DNA of 14,814 bases from Magnetococcales bacterium (GTDB lineage Bacteria > Pseudomonadota > Magnetococcia > Magnetococcales > Magnetaquicoccaceae). The position numbers and the translations under genes are program-made. Location: assembly GCA_015228895.1 (NCBI GenBank), contig JADGCR010000034.1, positions 1 through 14,814 of the forward strand, read 5' to 3'. Positions 12,962-14,814 of this stretch are shown one piece after another; position 1 is the first letter of the stretch; each line of letters begins with the position of its first letter. The notes under the pieces are model-generated. The model was given only the letters and a program-made list of their open reading frames with translations. It searched no databases and was not told where the DNA came from.

Positions 12962-14814
12962 TTATTGTGGCGCCAGGGGCAGGCGCAGCGTGGCCAGCAC
13001 GCCACCCCCCTCCCCGTTGACCACCTCCAGGGTGCCGCCATGTTGCCGCACGATACTGTAACAGATGGGCAACCCCAACCCCACACCGATACCAGACTTC
13101 TTGGTGGTGAAAAAGGGATCGAAAATCTTCCCGTCCGCCTCCGGGGCCAGTCCCGGTCCCCGATCTCGCACCCGCGCCACCAGGAAACCGCGTTCGCAAC
13201 CGGCGCTCACCACCACCTCCCCACCCGCCCGGGTGGCGTCCAGGGCATTTTGCAGCAGATTGCGCATCACCTGACCAATCTTCACCCGGTCTCCCCACAT
13301 GCGCAACGTCTCCTCCATCTCCAGGGTGATATCGACAGGACCACCATCGGCCTGCACCAGTTCCAGCACCTCGTTCAACTCATCCCGGAGATTGAAATAG
13401 GCGCACTCCGGCTGTCCGGTCCAGGAGTACTCCAACATCTGCCGCGCCACCCGCGTGGCCCGCTCTATGTTGCTTTCCACCTGATTCAAACGGTGGGTCA
13501 CGGCCGGATCCTGGGAGTGGGGCGGCAACAACAGACGCACGTTCTGCAACCCCATGGCGGCGGTGGAGAGGGGATTGTTGATTTCGTGCGCCACCCGCAC
13601 CGCGAATTGACCGATACTCGACATCTTTTCCGATACCAGCAGCATGCGCCGCAATTCGGCGCGCTCCCGCAACGCCATGGCCAGATGTTTCATGGCCGCC
13701 AACAACCGGTCACTGCCGGAACGCTCCTCCACCGTGACCGACAGATCATCCCGCGCCAGACGTTGCGCCATGTCCGCCACCCGGCTTTCCGCATCCACCA
13801 GTCGTCTCATCGCCTCCATCAGTTGACCGAATTCGTCCCGAATCCCCGCCGGCGCCATGATCGCCTCCTCCTCCAGATCCCCCCTGGCCACCGCCTCCAC
13901 GGTACGGATCGCCCGCGTCAACCCCCGGTTCACGTCCCGTGAAATCCGCAAGGCGATGATGGTCCCGACGACGATGCTCAGACACAGCATGGCCGACAGC
14001 ACGGCGAACGCAATCCGGTAATCCCGGTTGGATTGCCGTCGGGCCTCGTTCATCCGCGCTTCGCTGCTGGCGGAAAAGGCAAGCAGCAGATCCCGCAACT
14101 GCAACAATACCGGTCGTCCCTGCTCCTGGGAGAGCCGGATGGCCTTGTGATTGCCGTTTTCCAGCGTCAGCGAGCGCACCTGACGGGAAATTTCCAGATA
14201 GCTCTTGAGATGCGCGTCAAACTCTGCCAGCAGCGCCTCCCCCCGTTCCCCGGTCAACCAGCGTCCAAGCTGCTCCCGATGGCGGTTCAACCGTTCTCCG
14301 TCGCGTTCCATCGCCTGCGCGTCCCTGACCATTTTGTTTTCGTCCGTGGTCAGGATCATGTGGATTTCATCCCTCTGGATGGTCATCAGCAACAGTTGCA
14401 TTTCGCGAATGAGGGTGTCCGGATAGGCGTTTCCTGCCGCGGACAGTCCCTGCTCCAGGGTCTCCTGCGCCAACAGCATGGCCTGACGCCCGGCGTTCTC
14501 CGACAACCCGGTGGCGCGCACATTGGAATTGAGCATGCCCAGACGTTGCACCTCCCGGTCAATGGCGATCAATGAGCCGATGGTGGCGTCGATCCGCCCG
14601 AGGATCTCCTGTTCCTGCCCGCTGGTGGACAACTCCCGCAAGCGCTCCAAGGCCCGTTGCAGTTGATCGTGCGCCTGGGTGATCTCCCGGGCGAACCGGA
14701 GCATATCCCGCGGATTGTCCGACAGGATGATGTTGCGCTCCCCACGGGTGATCTCCAGGACGCTCTGATCCAGCAGGCTGGCCATGCGCACCTTTTCCAC
14801 ATCGTGCAGCACCA
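12962..14814 (-). CDS. Membrane sensor histidine kinase with duplicated helical sensor (N-terminus beyond right edge)
   Basis: The frame is open through the right edge. 616 residues are visible when counted from the codon at 14812; the true start and first membrane segment lie outside. Residues about 14-252 form a helical extracytoplasmic region of the 4HB_MCP type present as two tandem copies (offset 124 residues). TM2 is at about 267-290, followed by HAMP (about 291-345) and a second linker helix region. The kinase core has MSSIGQFAVRVAHEINNPL with phospho-acceptor His409, N box NLLQNALDAT (518-527), G1 DRGPGL (550-555), F box FDPFFTTKKSG (564-574) and G2 GVGLGLP (576-582). This is an NtrB-like orthodox kinase. 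It is followed after 18 bases by its probable partner regulator. The ligand is unknown. Confidence 0.93.
   Translation of the reverse strand, partial: VLHDVEKVRMASLLDQSVLEITRGERNIILSDNPRDMLRFAREITQAHDQLQRALERLRELSTSGQEQEILGRIDATIGSLIAIDREVQRLGMLNSNVRATGLSENAGRQAMLLAQETLEQGLSAAGNAYPDTLIREMQLLLMTIQRDEIHMILTTDENKMVRDAQAMERDGERLNRHREQLGRWLTGERGEALLAEFDAHLKSYLEISRQVRSLTLENGNHKAIRLSQEQGRPVLLQLRDLLLAFSASSEARMNEARRQSNRDYRIAFAVLSAMLCLSIVVGTIIALRISRDVNRGLTRAIRTVEAVARGDLEEEAIMAPAGIRDEFGQLMEAMRRLVDAESRVADMAQRLARDDLSVTVEERSGSDRLLAAMKHLAMALRERAELRRMLLVSEKMSSIGQFAVRVAHEINNPLSTAAMGLQNVRLLLPPHSQDPAVTHRLNQVESNIERATRVARQMLEYSWTGQPECAYFNLRDELNEVLELVQADGGPVDITLEMEETLRMWGDRVKIGQVMRNLLQNALDATRAGGEVVVSAGCERGFLVARVRDRGPGLAPEADGKIFDPFFTTKKSGIGVGLGLPICYSIVRQHGGTLEVVNGEGGGVLATLRLPLAPQ

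Overview
This window of about 14.8 kb is GC-rich bacterial chromosome with dense, mostly short-gap gene packing. It contains no rRNA, tRNA, CRISPR array, insertion sequence or phage gene. The gene set (glnE, a YhdP-type envelope protein, OxyR, rubrerythrin, NtrB-like kinases) fits a Gram-negative proteobacterium. The protein at 6675-7622 looks like a magnetosome-type (MamB/MamM) cation diffusion facilitator, which hints at a magnetotactic lineage such as the Magnetococcales. That assignment is an inference from one gene family and no other mam gene is visible.

Layout. (1) 1-1756, minus: the N-terminal 585 residues of a YhdP/AsmA-like (DUF3971) envelope protein running off the left edge. (2) 1793-4906, plus: glnE, the bifunctional glutamine synthetase adenylyltransferase/adenylyl-removing enzyme, followed with no gap by a small HNH nuclease gene (4907-5212). 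(3) 5227-9385: a redox/metal neighbourhood made of a YfeX-type DyP peroxidase (minus), a stand-alone CZB zinc-binding-domain protein and a MamB-like metal transporter joined by an ATGA overlap (minus), a divergent oxyR with both redox cysteines (plus), and a rubrerythrin (plus) behind a recognisable OxyR-like operator. (4) 9510-10271, minus: two small exported cysteine-rich proteins, a DUF4189 protein and an unknown CxC protein. (5) 10490-14814, minus: a two-component cluster with a partial membrane histidine kinase carrying a duplicated helical sensor module, a response regulator with an ArsR-like winged-helix output, and a second membrane histidine kinase ending at a strong intrinsic terminator.

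How the genes may work together. OxyR probably activates rubrerythrin under peroxide stress. The divergent CDF/CZB pair and the nearby DyP peroxidase suggest that peroxide defence here is linked to export or sensing of a divalent metal. The two kinases flanking one regulator suggest a branched signalling unit whose inputs are unknown.

No stretch over 300 bases lacks a gene. The larger gaps (6127-6282, 7623-7746, 8731-8884, 9386-9509, 9864-10007, 10272-10489, 12155-12301) hold the promoters, hairpins and terminators listed below. All protein assignments come from reading motifs by eye; no database search was run.
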